In this document: positions 8,839-18,716 of the stretch, in pieces | How the letters are laid out: each line of letters opens with the position of its first letter | Numbering within the stretch: position 1 is the first letter of the stretch | Origin: an uncultured Pseudoteredinibacter sp. | Lineage (GTDB): Bacteria > Pseudomonadota > Gammaproteobacteria > Pseudomonadales > Cellvibrionaceae | Direction: 5' to 3' | Length of the DNA stretch: 64,000 nucleotides | Assembly: GCF_947502065.1 (NCBI RefSeq) | Contig: NZ_CANMYE010000012.1 | Location: forward strand, 1 to 64,000 | Position numbers and translations under genes: made by a program | Notes under the pieces: model-generated | The model's input: the letters and a program-made list of their open reading frames with translations, nothing else | What the model was told of the DNA's origin: nothing | Database searches by the model: none

Positions 8839-11800
8839 ATGTGCCCTCTAACAAAGATACAAAAAGGACTCTATTTACTTACAGCCGTGATGGGCAGCAG
8901 CCTATTTTGCCATAGCGCCAGCGCCAGCCCATTTAGCGTTTCAGCCTCAACTAACGTATCGCAGCCAAGCAGCGTTATTGGTTCTACGCTTGGCCTAGAC
9001 GTTAATATTGAGGATGTGACAGGCTCTACTCCCGCCGGTGGCAACATAACAGTTTCATTGGCTACCACCGGTGGCTCTGGAGTTAACTGGACGCCTGATA
9101 GTTCACCTTGTACCCCTACCGGAACCACCAACGAATTTACCTGCACAATGCCGATATCCACTACGGCGAGCTTTTCTTTTATTTCTCCAGAAATTACTTC
9201 AGCAGATAATTACACAACTACGGTTGCTCTTGGCTCTACGGATTGTATTGCAGGTTCAGGTACACCAGCGGCCGTATGCTCGCGTAACGTAAGCTTCGAT
9301 ATCTTCACACCAACATTGACTATCTCCCTTTCCGGTGGTGGTAACTCAGTGGCCGAAGGTGACTCCGGCAATACTACTGTGACGCTAGATTTTACTCTGG
9401 ATACGCTTCCAGCTGGATCTACCATACTAGAGAGTACTTATGAAGTAGTTGCCACAAACACCGCTTTCGCCAGTAACCCGGTTGCATCACAAGGTGCTGA
9501 CTACAACTTTCAAAGCACTCCACCGTTCTTTACTTGGAATTCCGGCAGCAGCTCACTAACTCAATCCGTGTCCATCGATATCATTGGCGATACTCTAGCT
9601 GAGGGAGACGAGTCTATTTATATTGTGGCAGGCGATATTGCAAATATCACCGGTGCCTTTACCCCAAGCCAACCTCGCTTTGAACTACAGATCATCGATG
9701 ATGACAGTGGCCCTTCTTTTCCAGAGGTAAGCGTTATAGCAAACAATAGCATTGGAGAGGGTGACGGCCCATTAGTTGCCACTGTTAGTGTCGACCAAAC
9801 ACCGGGCAGCACCGCAAGTGTCGACTTAATCTCCGCTCCAGGTACTACGCCAGCGGCCAGTGGCGATGACTTTGAACAAAAAACCGTAACAATTCTTTTT
9901 GACGGCGTAAATACAAGCGATTACACGTTTATTAACTCAACTACAGTACAGCTAAACTTTGGCATAACAGATGATAGCGACGTGGAAGGTAACGAAAACT
10001 TCGATATCTTTCTTAGCCAAGCTTCAGACTTAACAATTAGCAGCACCGACGGCTTTCAAAATATTAGCATCATAGATAACGATGCTGTTGCAACACCGCC
10101 GCAAATTAATGCCAGCAGCCAAAGAAGCTTTGCAGAGAACTCAGGCCAAGCGAGTATTACCTTTACTCGTACAGGAAGTACCACAGGCGCCCTGAGTTTC
10201 GACTTTGCCACAATTGATGCCAGCCCAATTATAAAATCAGCGGCCACTAGCAGCGGCATTGCCACTGCCGGTGCAGACTATACCAGCACCAGCACCACTG
10301 TTAGCTGGGCAGCTGGAGAGGCAGGCAACAAAACGGTTAGTATTCCAATTATTAATGACAGCCTATTTGAAGGCGATGAAACCTTCCAAGCCCTAGCAAG
10401 TAATCTAACAGGCTCAGCAAGCTTTAATTTTGACCCGGCAATGGTGCTCACCATTGTAGAAGATGATGTCGAGCCTGGAGGCGAGTTTAATTTTAGCGCC
10501 GCAAGTTATGATGTAAATGAAGATGCCGGTTCAGCTACGATTACAGTACGCCGTACCGGGGGAAGCAACGGCGACGTCAGTGTTAACTACGCCACTAGCG
10601 ACGACAGCGCCAGCGCTTCTAGTGACTATAGCTCCAGCGCTGGAACCTTAAACTGGGCAAGTGGCGATACCACTGATAAAACCTTTAGCGTTGCTATCAA
10701 CACGGACATTTTGAATGAGCCCACCGAAAAAGTACTGCTGACATTGAGTAGCCCTGCTGGCTCGGCCACCCTAGGCAGTCAAGCAAATGCCGTGCTAAAT
10801 ATTCTGAATATCAACGAGCCAGGCGCCCCTGAAATCAGCAAGGAAGATATTAGTGTTACGGATTTTGATGGCGACGGCCTTGTAGAAGTTGTACTGGACG
10901 CCACAGGCAAAATTGTCAGCGATGACCCGATCAGTGATGTAAATTGGATTAAAGATGGCGATACCATCGCGACAGGCATGACAACCTCTGCCAAACTTCC
11001 TATTGGTACCCACCCATTGCGAGTTGTCGCTATTGATAGCAACGGCAAGATGGCAGCGGTGGACTTTATTGCCGAAGTTAAAGAGTTGGATCCAGAAACA
11101 ACTCGCATGTTGAGCGACACTTCAGGCCTTAATACCGAACAAGGCACAGTGGCTGGTGCACTTGACGATCTTTGTCCGCGCTTATCTGAGCTTGGCCAGC
11201 AAAATGGTTTAACAACTGGGCAAAGCAATCTGCGTAATCGTTGTGAGCAGTTGCGTGATCCGGATCTTGATGATGCTGAAATTGTAGATGCATTGGATCA
11301 AATAGCAGGCGAAGAGGCAGAAGCCATCATTATCACAGCGGCACGCTTTACTAATATGCATCAAACCAACCTACGCAACCGCTTTACTCAACTACGTCGT
11401 GGCGGCAAGACATTGATTGATGTAAGTGGATTGAATATGCGCCTTGATGGCGGTAGCTTAAGCGGAAATATGTTTGCCGCCGTAGGGCGCAACTTAATTG
11501 GCGGTGGTGCTGCTAGTGGCGACGAAGCTGAGCCTGAAATTTATAGCGACTCGCGCCTAGGGCTATTCATGAACGGCAATATCTCGTATGGCGAACGAGA
11601 CCCTACTAAAAACAACAGCGGCTTTAAGCTAGATATTGAGGGTATTACCGCAGGTATGGATTACCGCTTTACCGATAAGTTTATTGGCGGCATTGCAATC
11701 GGCTACTCAAGCAGTGATCTCGACTACGCTAACGATGGTGGTATTTTGGAAGGCAGCAGCACCTTCTATTCAGCGTATACCTCTTACTATAGCGATAATA

Positions 11801-12432
11801 ATTACTATATCGATAGCAGCATCACCTATGCCGACTCCGATTTTGACGTCACCCGCCACATCAAGTATCGGGACATGTCTGGTTTGGTCGATTTACGTCG
11901 CGGGGGAAGCACCAACGGCGAACAGTTGCTGGCTACTTTGGATTTCGGCTGGGATTATAACAACGGCCCATGGACATTCGGCCCTAACGGTAGCTTCAGT
12001 TATAGCGACACCAGTATCGATGGCTATGCAGAGCAAGGCGACTCAGGCTTAGAGCTTCAGTATAGCGGGCAAGATAATGTTACCGGCACGCTGGGTTTAG
12101 GCTTTCATGGCTCTCGTGTTTTCTTGATGGACTGGGGGGTACTTATCGCAAATCTAAACGGCAATTACTATCGTGAGTTTAAAAACCAAAACGGTATTAT
12201 TCGCGCGAGCTTCGTGCATGATCCATTCAGATTTGACAACACAAATCCTACTCAAGAAATGCTAATTGTTTCAGACATTCCAGATCGTAATTACTTTAGC
12301 CTTGGCCTTGGCCTAGCAGCACAGTTCAAATATGGCCTATCTGGATTTATTGATTATCAGTCATTACTTAAGGCTGATGATATAAAGTCTAGAGAGCTCG
12401 CCTTTGGCTTACGTTATGAAGCAAAATTTTAG
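8839..12432 (+). CDS. Autotransporter with Calx-beta repeat passenger (paralogue 1)
   Basis: A 1197-residue type Va autotransporter candidate. It has a signal peptide (about 1-29, ending SASA), and a passenger of Calx-beta-like units (about 130-655; acidic AEGDES, VEGNENFD and FEGDETF turns, SVNYATSDD). A linker follows with a conserved Cys pair and the phrase TNLRNRFTQLRRGG, then a beta-barrel (about 920-1197) ending in the C-terminal Phe typical of outer-membrane barrels. The ATG is preceded by GGGAAAGGA. The C-terminal third is nearly identical in protein to the next gene, so the pair arose by duplication. A strong terminator follows, so each copy is its own unit. An adhesive surface role is inferred from the fold only. 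Confidence 0.85.
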   Translation: MCPLTKIQKGLYLLTAVMGSSLFCHSASASPFSVSASTNVSQPSSVIGSTLGLDVNIEDVTGSTPAGGNITVSLATTGGSGVNWTPDSSPCTPTGTTNEFTCTMPISTTASFSFISPEITSADNYTTTVALGSTDCIAGSGTPAAVCSRNVSFDIFTPTLTISLSGGGNSVAEGDSGNTTVTLDFTLDTLPAGSTILESTYEVVATNTAFASNPVASQGADYNFQSTPPFFTWNSGSSSLTQSVSIDIIGDTLAEGDESIYIVAGDIANITGAFTPSQPRFELQIIDDDSGPSFPEVSVIANNSIGEGDGPLVATVSVDQTPGSTASVDLISAPGTTPAASGDDFEQKTVTILFDGVNTSDYTFINSTTVQLNFGITDDSDVEGNENFDIFLSQASDLTISSTDGFQNISIIDNDAVATPPQINASSQRSFAENSGQASITFTRTGSTTGALSFDFATIDASPIIKSAATSSGIATAGADYTSTSTTVSWAAGEAGNKTVSIPIINDSLFEGDETFQALASNLTGSASFNFDPAMVLTIVEDDVEPGGEFNFSAASYDVNEDAGSATITVRRTGGSNGDVSVNYATSDDSASASSDYSSSAGTLNWASGDTTDKTFSVAINTDILNEPTEKVLLTLSSPAGSATLGSQANAVLNILNINEPGAPEISKEDISVTDFDGDGLVEVVLDATGKIVSDDPISDVNWIKDGDTIATGMTTSAKLPIGTHPLRVVAIDSNGKMAAVDFIAEVKELDPETTRMLSDTSGLNTEQGTVAGALDDLCPRLSELGQQNGLTTGQSNLRNRCEQLRDPDLDDAEIVDALDQIAGEEAEAIIITAARFTNMHQTNLRNRFTQLRRGGKTLIDVSGLNMRLDGGSLSGNMFAAVGRNLIGGGAASGDEAEPEIYSDSRLGLFMNGNISYGERDPTKNNSGFKLDIEGITAGMDYRFTDKFIGGIAIGYSSSDLDYANDGGILEGSSTFYSAYTSYYSDNNYYIDSSITYADSDFDVTRHIKYRDMSGLVDLRRGGSTNGEQLLATLDFGWDYNNGPWTFGPNGSFSYSDTSIDGYAEQGDSGLELQYSGQDNVTGTLGLGFHGSRVFLMDWGVLIANLNGNYYREFKNQNGIIRASFVHDPFRFDNTNPTQEMLIVSDIPDRNYFSLGLGLAAQFKYGLSGFIDYQSLLKADDIKSRELAFGLRYEAKF

Positions 12433-12482
12433 CCCATAAAGGCCAAGTCAGCTCACACTAAAGTCATTAATTTAAACACTAT

Positions 12483-12515
12483 AAGGGCCTCCTGTTATGG
12501 AGGCCCTTTTTATTT
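12483..12515 (+). terminator. Rho-independent terminator of autotransporter 1
   Basis: A 10-bp stem (AAGGGCCTCC / GGAGGCCCTT) with a 6-base loop is followed by TTTATTTG, about 50 bases after the stop codon. Confidence 0.9.
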
Positions 12516-12741
12516 GTCCACGGCTAAACTTCAACCACAAACTGGCAAGAGTCAAAAAAACCAAAAGCTCATCACAAATTCCAAAAATATTTTTAATTGC
12601 TTAATCACCAAGAGACGCCTAGATACTAACGAGCCAAGCCATCCAAACAAAGCAAGAGATTTAAACGCCAACCTCCACCAAAACTAGTAGTGTTTGCCAA
12701 ACTTAGGCGCAAGCATAATTCTCACCCTCTTTCTATTTTTC

Positions 12742-12761
12742 TTGGTAACAAAATGTAATCG
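12742..12761 (+). promoter_or_regulatory. Conserved element before autotransporter 2
   Basis: TTGGTAACAAAATGTAATCG is the counterpart of 8756-8776. Its first 14 bases (TTGGTAACAAAATG) also occur exactly at 3813-3826, upstream of the divergently oriented LapA-like adhesin. Function is inferred from recurrence only. Confidence 0.45.
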
Positions 12762-12834
12762 TTAAAATCCGGTTTTGCTTTTAACGTTAAACATGAGAAA
12801 GGAATTTATCTCAAGCACAGCTATTAAATAATCC

Positions 12835-15800
12835 ATGGACATGGGCTTTGAAATGAACACTTACATTCGTGCAGCTTTAGCTGCCAGCCTCGGGTACTTA
12901 CAACTATTTTTGCTAATAGTAATTGGCTTTTCTAGCCAGCTTGTTTCTGCCCAAGAATTTCAGATAGGTAACGTTGCCGTAAATCCGCCGGGGCCATTTG
13001 AAGTTGGCGATACGGCAACATTTTCCTTAACCATCACCAATACCAGCACCTCTACTACTACTTTAAAAAAAACGAGTAGAAGCAGCTTAGCTAAAGGAAA
13101 CTCTGCGAACAAAAGCAACGCCACCATAAGTAGCATCCCCATAAGCATCATTACCGATGGCCCACTTACTATGATTGATGATGCTTGGGATATCAGCAGC
13201 GTGAGCAGCAACATCTCGCCATCTACGGCTGACTGCAGTGAGCTTTCTTCAGGGTCAGAGTTTAGCTGCACGCAGCTTCTCACTGGCGAAGAAATTACGG
13301 TTAGTTTTGAAAGCATCACACTGGATGATGCAGGTGCTTACAATTTTAATGTGGGTTCCAGTTCCAGCGATTGCTCTGGCACATGCACCTTTTCAAGAAA
13401 CTTTTCTGTCAACGCTCCAACACCTACTGCCAGCCTTAGCGTCGCCAATTCTGTAGCCGAAGACAATGGTCCACTGATAGTAACTGTAAGCCTCGATCAC
13501 CCTGTGAGTGCTGGCTTGGCATCCGTAGATTTTAGCACCACTACCGGCAGCGCAGATGGTAGTGACTTTACTGAAACCAGCGGCACCATTGTATTTAGCT
13601 CAAGCGGTCTACCCTCTATGCTTGGCTCAGCAACCGCCACACCAATAAGCCCACAAGCCATTCAAATTGAAATCCCTATTAATGATGACGGATTAACTGA
13701 GGGGCGTGAAAACTTCCGTGTTGGACTTTCCGTATCATCGACTGACAACTTTAATCTACCTGTAGCTGCTGGTTCGACAAACGTATTTATTCGAATTATT
13801 GATGATGAAACACCTACAGCCACCTTAACAGCTCCCAGCTCAATTAATGAAGCCGGCGGCCCCCTATTGGCCAGGGTTAGCTTAAGCTTTCTTCCGGACT
13901 CTAGCGCTACTATTCATATTACCAATTTCCCTGGAAGTCCAAACCCTGTAAGCCTGGCAGACTATGAAAACAAACAAGTTTTTGTAGAATTTGATGATAA
14001 CGGTCCTATCGACTCTCCAGACTACGACATAGTTAATTCAACAGCCGTTGATGTCATCTTTGGCATCACCAACGATAGCGAAGCCGAACCCAATGAAAAC
14101 CTGGTGATCTTTATGGATGTCAGCGAGCAATCTTCCGGCATCAATGGCTCCGACACCTCGGCCAATGTTCTTATTATCGATGATGACAGCAGCGCCACCC
14201 CCATCGCATCATTAAATGTTGCCAGTAGTATCGGCGAAGCAGACGGCCCTTTAATGGCAACCGTTTCAATTAATGCCCTGCCAAGTGATGCAGCTGATTT
14301 AGTAATAAGCTCAGCCCCTGCCGTCAGCAGCCCAGCGAGCGGAGATGATTTTGAGCAAAAGTCCGTCATCGTGCAATTTAATTCAAGCGGCGCGGTGAGC
14401 AGTTCAGACTATCAAATTGTGAATAGCACCACCGTACGCGTTCCTTTTGATATTGTAGATGACAGCCTACAAGAACCTGAAGAAAGGCTAAATATTTCTT
14501 TTACCGATTCCAACAGCATTGATATAAGCACTAATAGCAACAGTCAAGATGTTAGCATTTTAGATAATGACGGCCCCCCTGTTGTTAGCGTAAGTGCGCT
14601 TAGCTCTGTTAACGAATCCGCAGGATCGATACTCGCCACAGTAGAAATTGATAAGATTCCAGATGATACCTCCAGCGTTGAAATAACTTCAGCAGCAGGA
14701 AGCAACCCTGCAGCCAGCAGCGATGACTTTGAAGAAAAAACCGTTATCATTAGTTTTAACAACTCCGGCCTTGTCGCCGGGACAGGTTACAGCATCTTAA
14801 GCCCTACCAGCGCTCAAGTTAGTTTCAATATCTTTGATGATACGGTAATCGAAGGTGGCGAGATTTTTGACATCTTTCTAGAATCAGAAGTTGGCCTACT
14901 ACTCAGCAACAGTAATAGCTCACAAGCAGTAACCATTGTCGATAACGATGCCCCACCAGAGACCGCTGCTGCTCCTAGCATAAGCGCCAGCAGCCAAAGA
15001 AGTTTTAGCGAAGATTCGGGGAGAGCTTTGATCACTTTCAGTCGAAACGGTGATGATAGCGATGCCATCAGCTTTGATTTTGCAACAGTTGAAAGCCGAG
15101 CTCTCAAACGCTCACCGGCCATTAGCAGCGACGGCATGGCTATTGCCCCCGATGACTATACAAGCACGAGCACAACGGTGAGCTGGGCAGCGGGCGACAG
15201 CAGCAATAAATCCGTCAGCATTCCTATTATCGATGATAATTTGTTTGAAGGTGATGAAACCTTCCGCGCCAACGCAAGCAATTTAAGTAGCGGGGCTAGT
15301 TTTAATTTCGACCCAGCACTCGTGATCACCATTGTGGAGAATGATGCTGAGCCTGGCGGTGAGCTAAACTTCAGTGCCGCCAGCTATGAAGTCAGCGAAG
15401 ATGGTGGTAGTGCGACTATTACCGTTACCCGCAGCGGTGGTAGTAACGGGGCGGTGAGTGTTAATTATAGCAGTAGCGATGATAGCGCTACTTCTGGGGA
15501 GGACTACAGTACAGCGGCGGGGAGTTTGAGCTGGGCCGCAGGCGACACTAGTAATAAAACATTCGATATCCCCGTTAACACAGACATCCTGAATGAAGAT
15601 ACTGAAAAAGTCCTATTAGAGCTTTCAAGCCCAAGCGGAACTGCAGCTTTAGGTAAGCTAGCAAACGCTGTCCTTAACATTACCAATGTCAGCGAAGCCG
15701 GAGCACCCGCAATAAGTAAAGACGATATCAGTGTCACTGACTTTGATGGCGACGGCTTAGTAGATGTTGTGCTTGATGCTACCGGTAAAATTGTGAGCGA

Positions 15801-17310
15801 CAACCCAATCGATGATGTCACCTGGATTAAGGATGGGCAAAACATCGCTAACGGAATGGTCACCAGTGCAAAACTTCCTATCGGAACTCACCCACTACGG
15901 GTGATTGCTACCGATAACAATGGAAAACGTGCCGCAGTCGACTTTATTGCTGAAGTAAAAGAACTCAATCCTGACGCCACTCGAATGCTAGGAGATACCC
16001 CTGGTCTAAATAACGAACAGGGTACTGTTGCTGGCGCTCTAGATGATTTATGCCCGCGCCTATCCGAGCTTGGGCAACAAAACAGCTTAACGACTGGACA
16101 AGGGAATCTACGGCAACGCTGCGAGCAGCTAAGAGATCCAGATTTAAGCGACGAGGACATTGTCGACGCTCTAGATCAGATAGCTGGTGAAGAAGCCGAA
16201 GCGATAATTATAACTGCAGCTCGCTTTACCAATATGCATCACACCAATTTACGCAATCGTTTTACTCAGTTGCGACGCGGCGGCAAAGCGTTAATTGATG
16301 TTAGCGATATTCGATTAAAGTTCGATGGTGGCAGCCTTAATGGTCGTCAATTTGTTTCCTTAGGCCAAGATATTCTAGGCGGGGCAGCAAGTGGTGATGA
16401 AGAGACCGAACCTGAAATATTTGCCAATTCTCGTCTTGGCTTATTCGTAAACGGCAATATTTCATACGGTGAGCGTGACCCAACGAAAAACAACAGCGGT
16501 TTCAAGCTGGATATTGAAGGCATAACCGCAGGTATGGATTATCGCTTTAGTGATAGCTTTATTGGCGGTGTCGCAGTCGGCTACTCTAATAGTGATTTGG
16601 ATTACGCCAACGACGGTGGAGTGCTAGAAGGAAGCAGTACTTTCTACTCGGCTTATACCTCTTATTACAATGCGGCAAATTACTATATCGATAGCAGCGT
16701 TACTTATGCCGATTCCGACTTCGATGTCTCTCGGCACATTAAATATCGAGACATGTCAGGCCTAGTAGATTTACGTCGTAGCGGAAATACCAATGGTGAA
16801 CAGCTACTTGCCACCTTGGACTTTGGCTGGGACTACAACAGCGGACCCTGGACCTTCGGCCCTAACGGCAGCTTAAGCTATAGCGATACCAGTATCGATG
16901 GTTATGCGGAGCGAGGTGACTCTGGCTTGGAGCTGGAGTATAGCGGACAAGATAATATTACCAGCACCCTAGGGTTAGGCTTTCACGGTTCCCGGGTATT
17001 TTTAACCGATTGGGGCGTGTTAATTGCTAATGTCACCGGCACTTATTATCGCGAGTTTAAAAACCAAAATGGCATCATGCGAGCACGCTTTGTGCACGAC
17101 CCATTTAAATTCGACGCCAACAATCCTACTCGTGACATGCTGATTATTTCGGACATCCCCGATAGAAATTACCTAAGCCTAGGTATTGGCTTAGCCGCGC
17201 AATTTAAATACGGCTTATCCGGGTTTATCGATTATCAGTCGCAGTTTATGACCGATGATGTGACATCGAGAGAGCTCGCCTTTGGCTTGCGCTATGAGGC
17301 TCGTTTTTGA
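12835..17310 (+). CDS. Autotransporter with Calx-beta repeat passenger (paralogue 2)
   Basis: A 1491-residue paralogue of the preceding protein with a longer passenger. Signal peptide about 1-39 (hydrophobic LQLFLLIVIGF, then QLVSA); Calx-beta-like units about 190-955, several marked by a recurring ASGDDFEQK-type phrase; linker with TNLRNRFTQLRRGG; beta-barrel about 1215-1491 ending in Phe. It has about 300 more passenger residues than its neighbour, so repeat units were gained here or lost there, while the barrel stayed nearly the same in protein although the DNA has drifted at third positions. Start is uncertain: in-frame ATGs at 12835, 12841 and 12853 all lack a good ribosome-binding site, and TAA at 12829 excludes anything earlier. 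12853 gives the most typical signal peptide. Confidence 0.85.
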   Translation: MDMGFEMNTYIRAALAASLGYLQLFLLIVIGFSSQLVSAQEFQIGNVAVNPPGPFEVGDTATFSLTITNTSTSTTTLKKTSRSSLAKGNSANKSNATISSIPISIITDGPLTMIDDAWDISSVSSNISPSTADCSELSSGSEFSCTQLLTGEEITVSFESITLDDAGAYNFNVGSSSSDCSGTCTFSRNFSVNAPTPTASLSVANSVAEDNGPLIVTVSLDHPVSAGLASVDFSTTTGSADGSDFTETSGTIVFSSSGLPSMLGSATATPISPQAIQIEIPINDDGLTEGRENFRVGLSVSSTDNFNLPVAAGSTNVFIRIIDDETPTATLTAPSSINEAGGPLLARVSLSFLPDSSATIHITNFPGSPNPVSLADYENKQVFVEFDDNGPIDSPDYDIVNSTAVDVIFGITNDSEAEPNENLVIFMDVSEQSSGINGSDTSANVLIIDDDSSATPIASLNVASSIGEADGPLMATVSINALPSDAADLVISSAPAVSSPASGDDFEQKSVIVQFNSSGAVSSSDYQIVNSTTVRVPFDIVDDSLQEPEERLNISFTDSNSIDISTNSNSQDVSILDNDGPPVVSVSALSSVNESAGSILATVEIDKIPDDTSSVEITSAAGSNPAASSDDFEEKTVIISFNNSGLVAGTGYSILSPTSAQVSFNIFDDTVIEGGEIFDIFLESEVGLLLSNSNSSQAVTIVDNDAPPETAAAPSISASSQRSFSEDSGRALITFSRNGDDSDAISFDFATVESRALKRSPAISSDGMAIAPDDYTSTSTTVSWAAGDSSNKSVSIPIIDDNLFEGDETFRANASNLSSGASFNFDPALVITIVENDAEPGGELNFSAASYEVSEDGGSATITVTRSGGSNGAVSVNYSSSDDSATSGEDYSTAAGSLSWAAGDTSNKTFDIPVNTDILNEDTEKVLLELSSPSGTAALGKLANAVLNITNVSEAGAPAISKDDISVTDFDGDGLVDVVLDATGKIVSDNPIDDVTWIKDGQNIANGMVTSAKLPIGTHPLRVIATDNNGKRAAVDFIAEVKELNPDATRMLGDTPGLNNEQGTVAGALDDLCPRLSELGQQNSLTTGQGNLRQRCEQLRDPDLSDEDIVDALDQIAGEEAEAIIITAARFTNMHHTNLRNRFTQLRRGGKALIDVSDIRLKFDGGSLNGRQFVSLGQDILGGAASGDEETEPEIFANSRLGLFVNGNISYGERDPTKNNSGFKLDIEGITAGMDYRFSDSFIGGVAVGYSNSDLDYANDGGVLEGSSTFYSAYTSYYNAANYYIDSSVTYADSDFDVSRHIKYRDMSGLVDLRRSGNTNGEQLLATLDFGWDYNSGPWTFGPNGSLSYSDTSIDGYAERGDSGLELEYSGQDNITSTLGLGFHGSRVFLTDWGVLIANVTGTYYREFKNQNGIMRARFVHDPFKFDANNPTRDMLIISDIPDRNYLSLGIGLAAQFKYGLSGFIDYQSQFMTDDVTSRELAFGLRYEARF

Positions 17311-17323
17311 TGACCTGTAAGCA

Positions 17324-17361
17324 CCATAAAAAAGGCGAGCAGTAGCTGGCCTTTTTTATGG
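17324..17361. terminator. Bidirectional terminator between autotransporter 2 and pyrB
   Basis: A 13-bp perfect inverted repeat, CCATAAAAAAGGC / GCCTTTTTTATGG, with a 12-base loop. It has A- and T-runs on both sides and lies between two convergent genes. Confidence 0.85.
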
Positions 17362-17369
17362 TTAACGAT

Positions 17370-18380
17370 CTAGCTTCGTCGATGAAACCAATTTACCGGC
17401 TTAGAATATTTATCTACCTGATCGGCTACATCCAACACCAAAGCAAATAGAGCCATACGTACCAGCACGCCATTATCAGCCTGCCTAAAGATGGCCAAGT
17501 TTGGATTTTGGTTCAGGTCATTATCCAACTCATTTGCGCTTTCACGCGAGTCTCGTGGCAGCGGGTGCATAATAACCGTGTTGGGTTTACAGAATTGGGT
17601 GTATACCGCTTGGTTTAATCGAAAGCGCCCACGATAAAGGTCGGCCTCTTCCTGACTAGAGAAACGCTCCTCTTGGATGCGTGTTGCATAGGCGATATCT
17701 TGATCACCTAAGCTAGCGGCCAAATCATCAGAGATAAGCACCGAATGCCCGGCTTCACGTAATTGCTCAATGATCGCCTCTGGCATCGCCAGCTCAGGAG
17801 GTGAAACCATAGTCAGCTGAACATTCTTATAAAGCATAAGTAGCTTACAAAGCGAATGCACTGTGCGGCCGTGCTTTAAATCGCCAATCATCGCGATACG
17901 CAAGCCATCGATACCCCGGTTATTAGTCGCCAACTCTTTCTTAATAGTATACAAATCCAGCAGAGCCTGACTTGGATGTTCATTTGGGCCATCGCCGCCG
18001 TTGATTACCGGCACCCGGCTGGCCGCAGCAAACTCGCCCACAGAGCCCGCCGCTGGGTGACGCATACAGATCACATCACTGTAGCCCGATAGCACCCGTG
18101 CCGTATCGTATAGCGACTCGCCCTTTGCGATGGCGGATGATTCAAAGCCTGTGGTTTCGCGTACCTCACCCCCAAGCAAGTTAAAGGCACAACCAAAACT
18201 TACTCTGGTACGAGTACTAGGCTCAAAGAACATATTCCCCAGAATAGCCCCCTCAAGTACCCGAGTTACCTTATGTCGTAATGCATAAGGCTCCATCTGG
18301 TCGGCCACGGAAAACACTCTTTCGATATCGGCTCTCTCAAATTGGCCGATAGATACGATATTGGCGCCTTTAAAATCCAC
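17370..18380 (-). CDS. pyrB: Aspartate carbamoyltransferase catalytic subunit
   Basis: Catalyses carbamoyl phosphate + aspartate to carbamoyl-aspartate, the second step of pyrimidine synthesis, in the cytoplasm. The carbamoyl phosphate loop FFEPSTRTRVSFG, the HPAAGSVGEF and NGGDGPNEHPSQALLDL stretches, and HPLPRDSRE are all intact. I place the start at GTG 18380 because AGGAGG lies 4 bases upstream and the protein then begins DFKGANIVSI, like Shewanella-type PyrB. A longer frame begins at TTG 18401. The product has 336 residues. No pyrI or pyrC lies beside it here, so it is monocistronic. A candidate promoter is at 18461-18489. Confidence 0.96.
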   Translation of the reverse strand: MDFKGANIVSIGQFERADIERVFSVADQMEPYALRHKVTRVLEGAILGNMFFEPSTRTRVSFGCAFNLLGGEVRETTGFESSAIAKGESLYDTARVLSGYSDVICMRHPAAGSVGEFAAASRVPVINGGDGPNEHPSQALLDLYTIKKELATNNRGIDGLRIAMIGDLKHGRTVHSLCKLLMLYKNVQLTMVSPPELAMPEAIIEQLREAGHSVLISDDLAASLGDQDIAYATRIQEERFSSQEEADLYRGRFRLNQAVYTQFCKPNTVIMHPLPRDSRESANELDNDLNQNPNLAIFRQADNGVLVRMALFALVLDVADQVDKYSKPVNWFHRRS

Positions 18381-18716
18381 AAAACCTCCTAAATTAGCCA
18401 AAAACGCCGCCCCACAGGAGATCTTTGCAACGTTGCGGGCAGCGAAAAAGAAACCGGCGTATTGTAGCTTGTTGTAGCCACCTTCAACAGCATCCTATGG
18501 AATTGGCCGCTTTCGCAGCCCAATCGTGAGGCTTTCATTACTCAAGAGTCTAATGTTTTCGCTAAAGGCTGGTTTTATATGACCGATATACCCTACACAG
18601 CTTTAATTTTTAAGAATCGTGACCTACAGTTATAGAGTAAAACAGCCTGTAGGCTGGGCCGAAAAGGGAATGCCCCCATCTAGATGGCCCGTGCAGTATC
18701 GTTGAAAGGAACCAAA
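18381..18716. other. Divergent intergenic region pyrB / DUF2971
   Basis: 336 bases, with the pyrB leader on the left and the DUF2971 leader on the right. Besides the pyrB promoter candidate and the AGGAGG ribosome-binding site I see no clear attenuator, repeat or operator. Confidence 0.5.
18461..18489 (-). promoter_or_regulatory. Candidate sigma-70 promoter of pyrB
   Basis: On the minus strand: TGTTGA, a 17-base spacer, then TACAAT, about 80 bases before the pyrB start. The -10 is good and the -35 is weak. Confidence 0.4.

Larger units (their letters stand above)
12433..12834 (+). other. Intergenic region between the autotransporter paralogues
   Basis: 402 bases holding the terminator of the first gene (12483-12515) and the leader of the second. 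The shared AAAACTAGTAGTG (12680-12692) and the TAACAA/TGTAATCG element (12742-12761) are followed by a 12-base palindrome, TTTAACGTTAAA (12780-12791). An AGAAAGGA Shine-Dalgarno-like run (12795-12802) is too far from the ATG codons at 12835, 12841 and 12853 to serve them. Confidence 0.55.

Noticed and set aside
10779..11228. 149-codon frame antisense to autotransporter 1
   Set aside because: It mirrors the codon bias of the sense gene and has no motif or ribosome-binding site.
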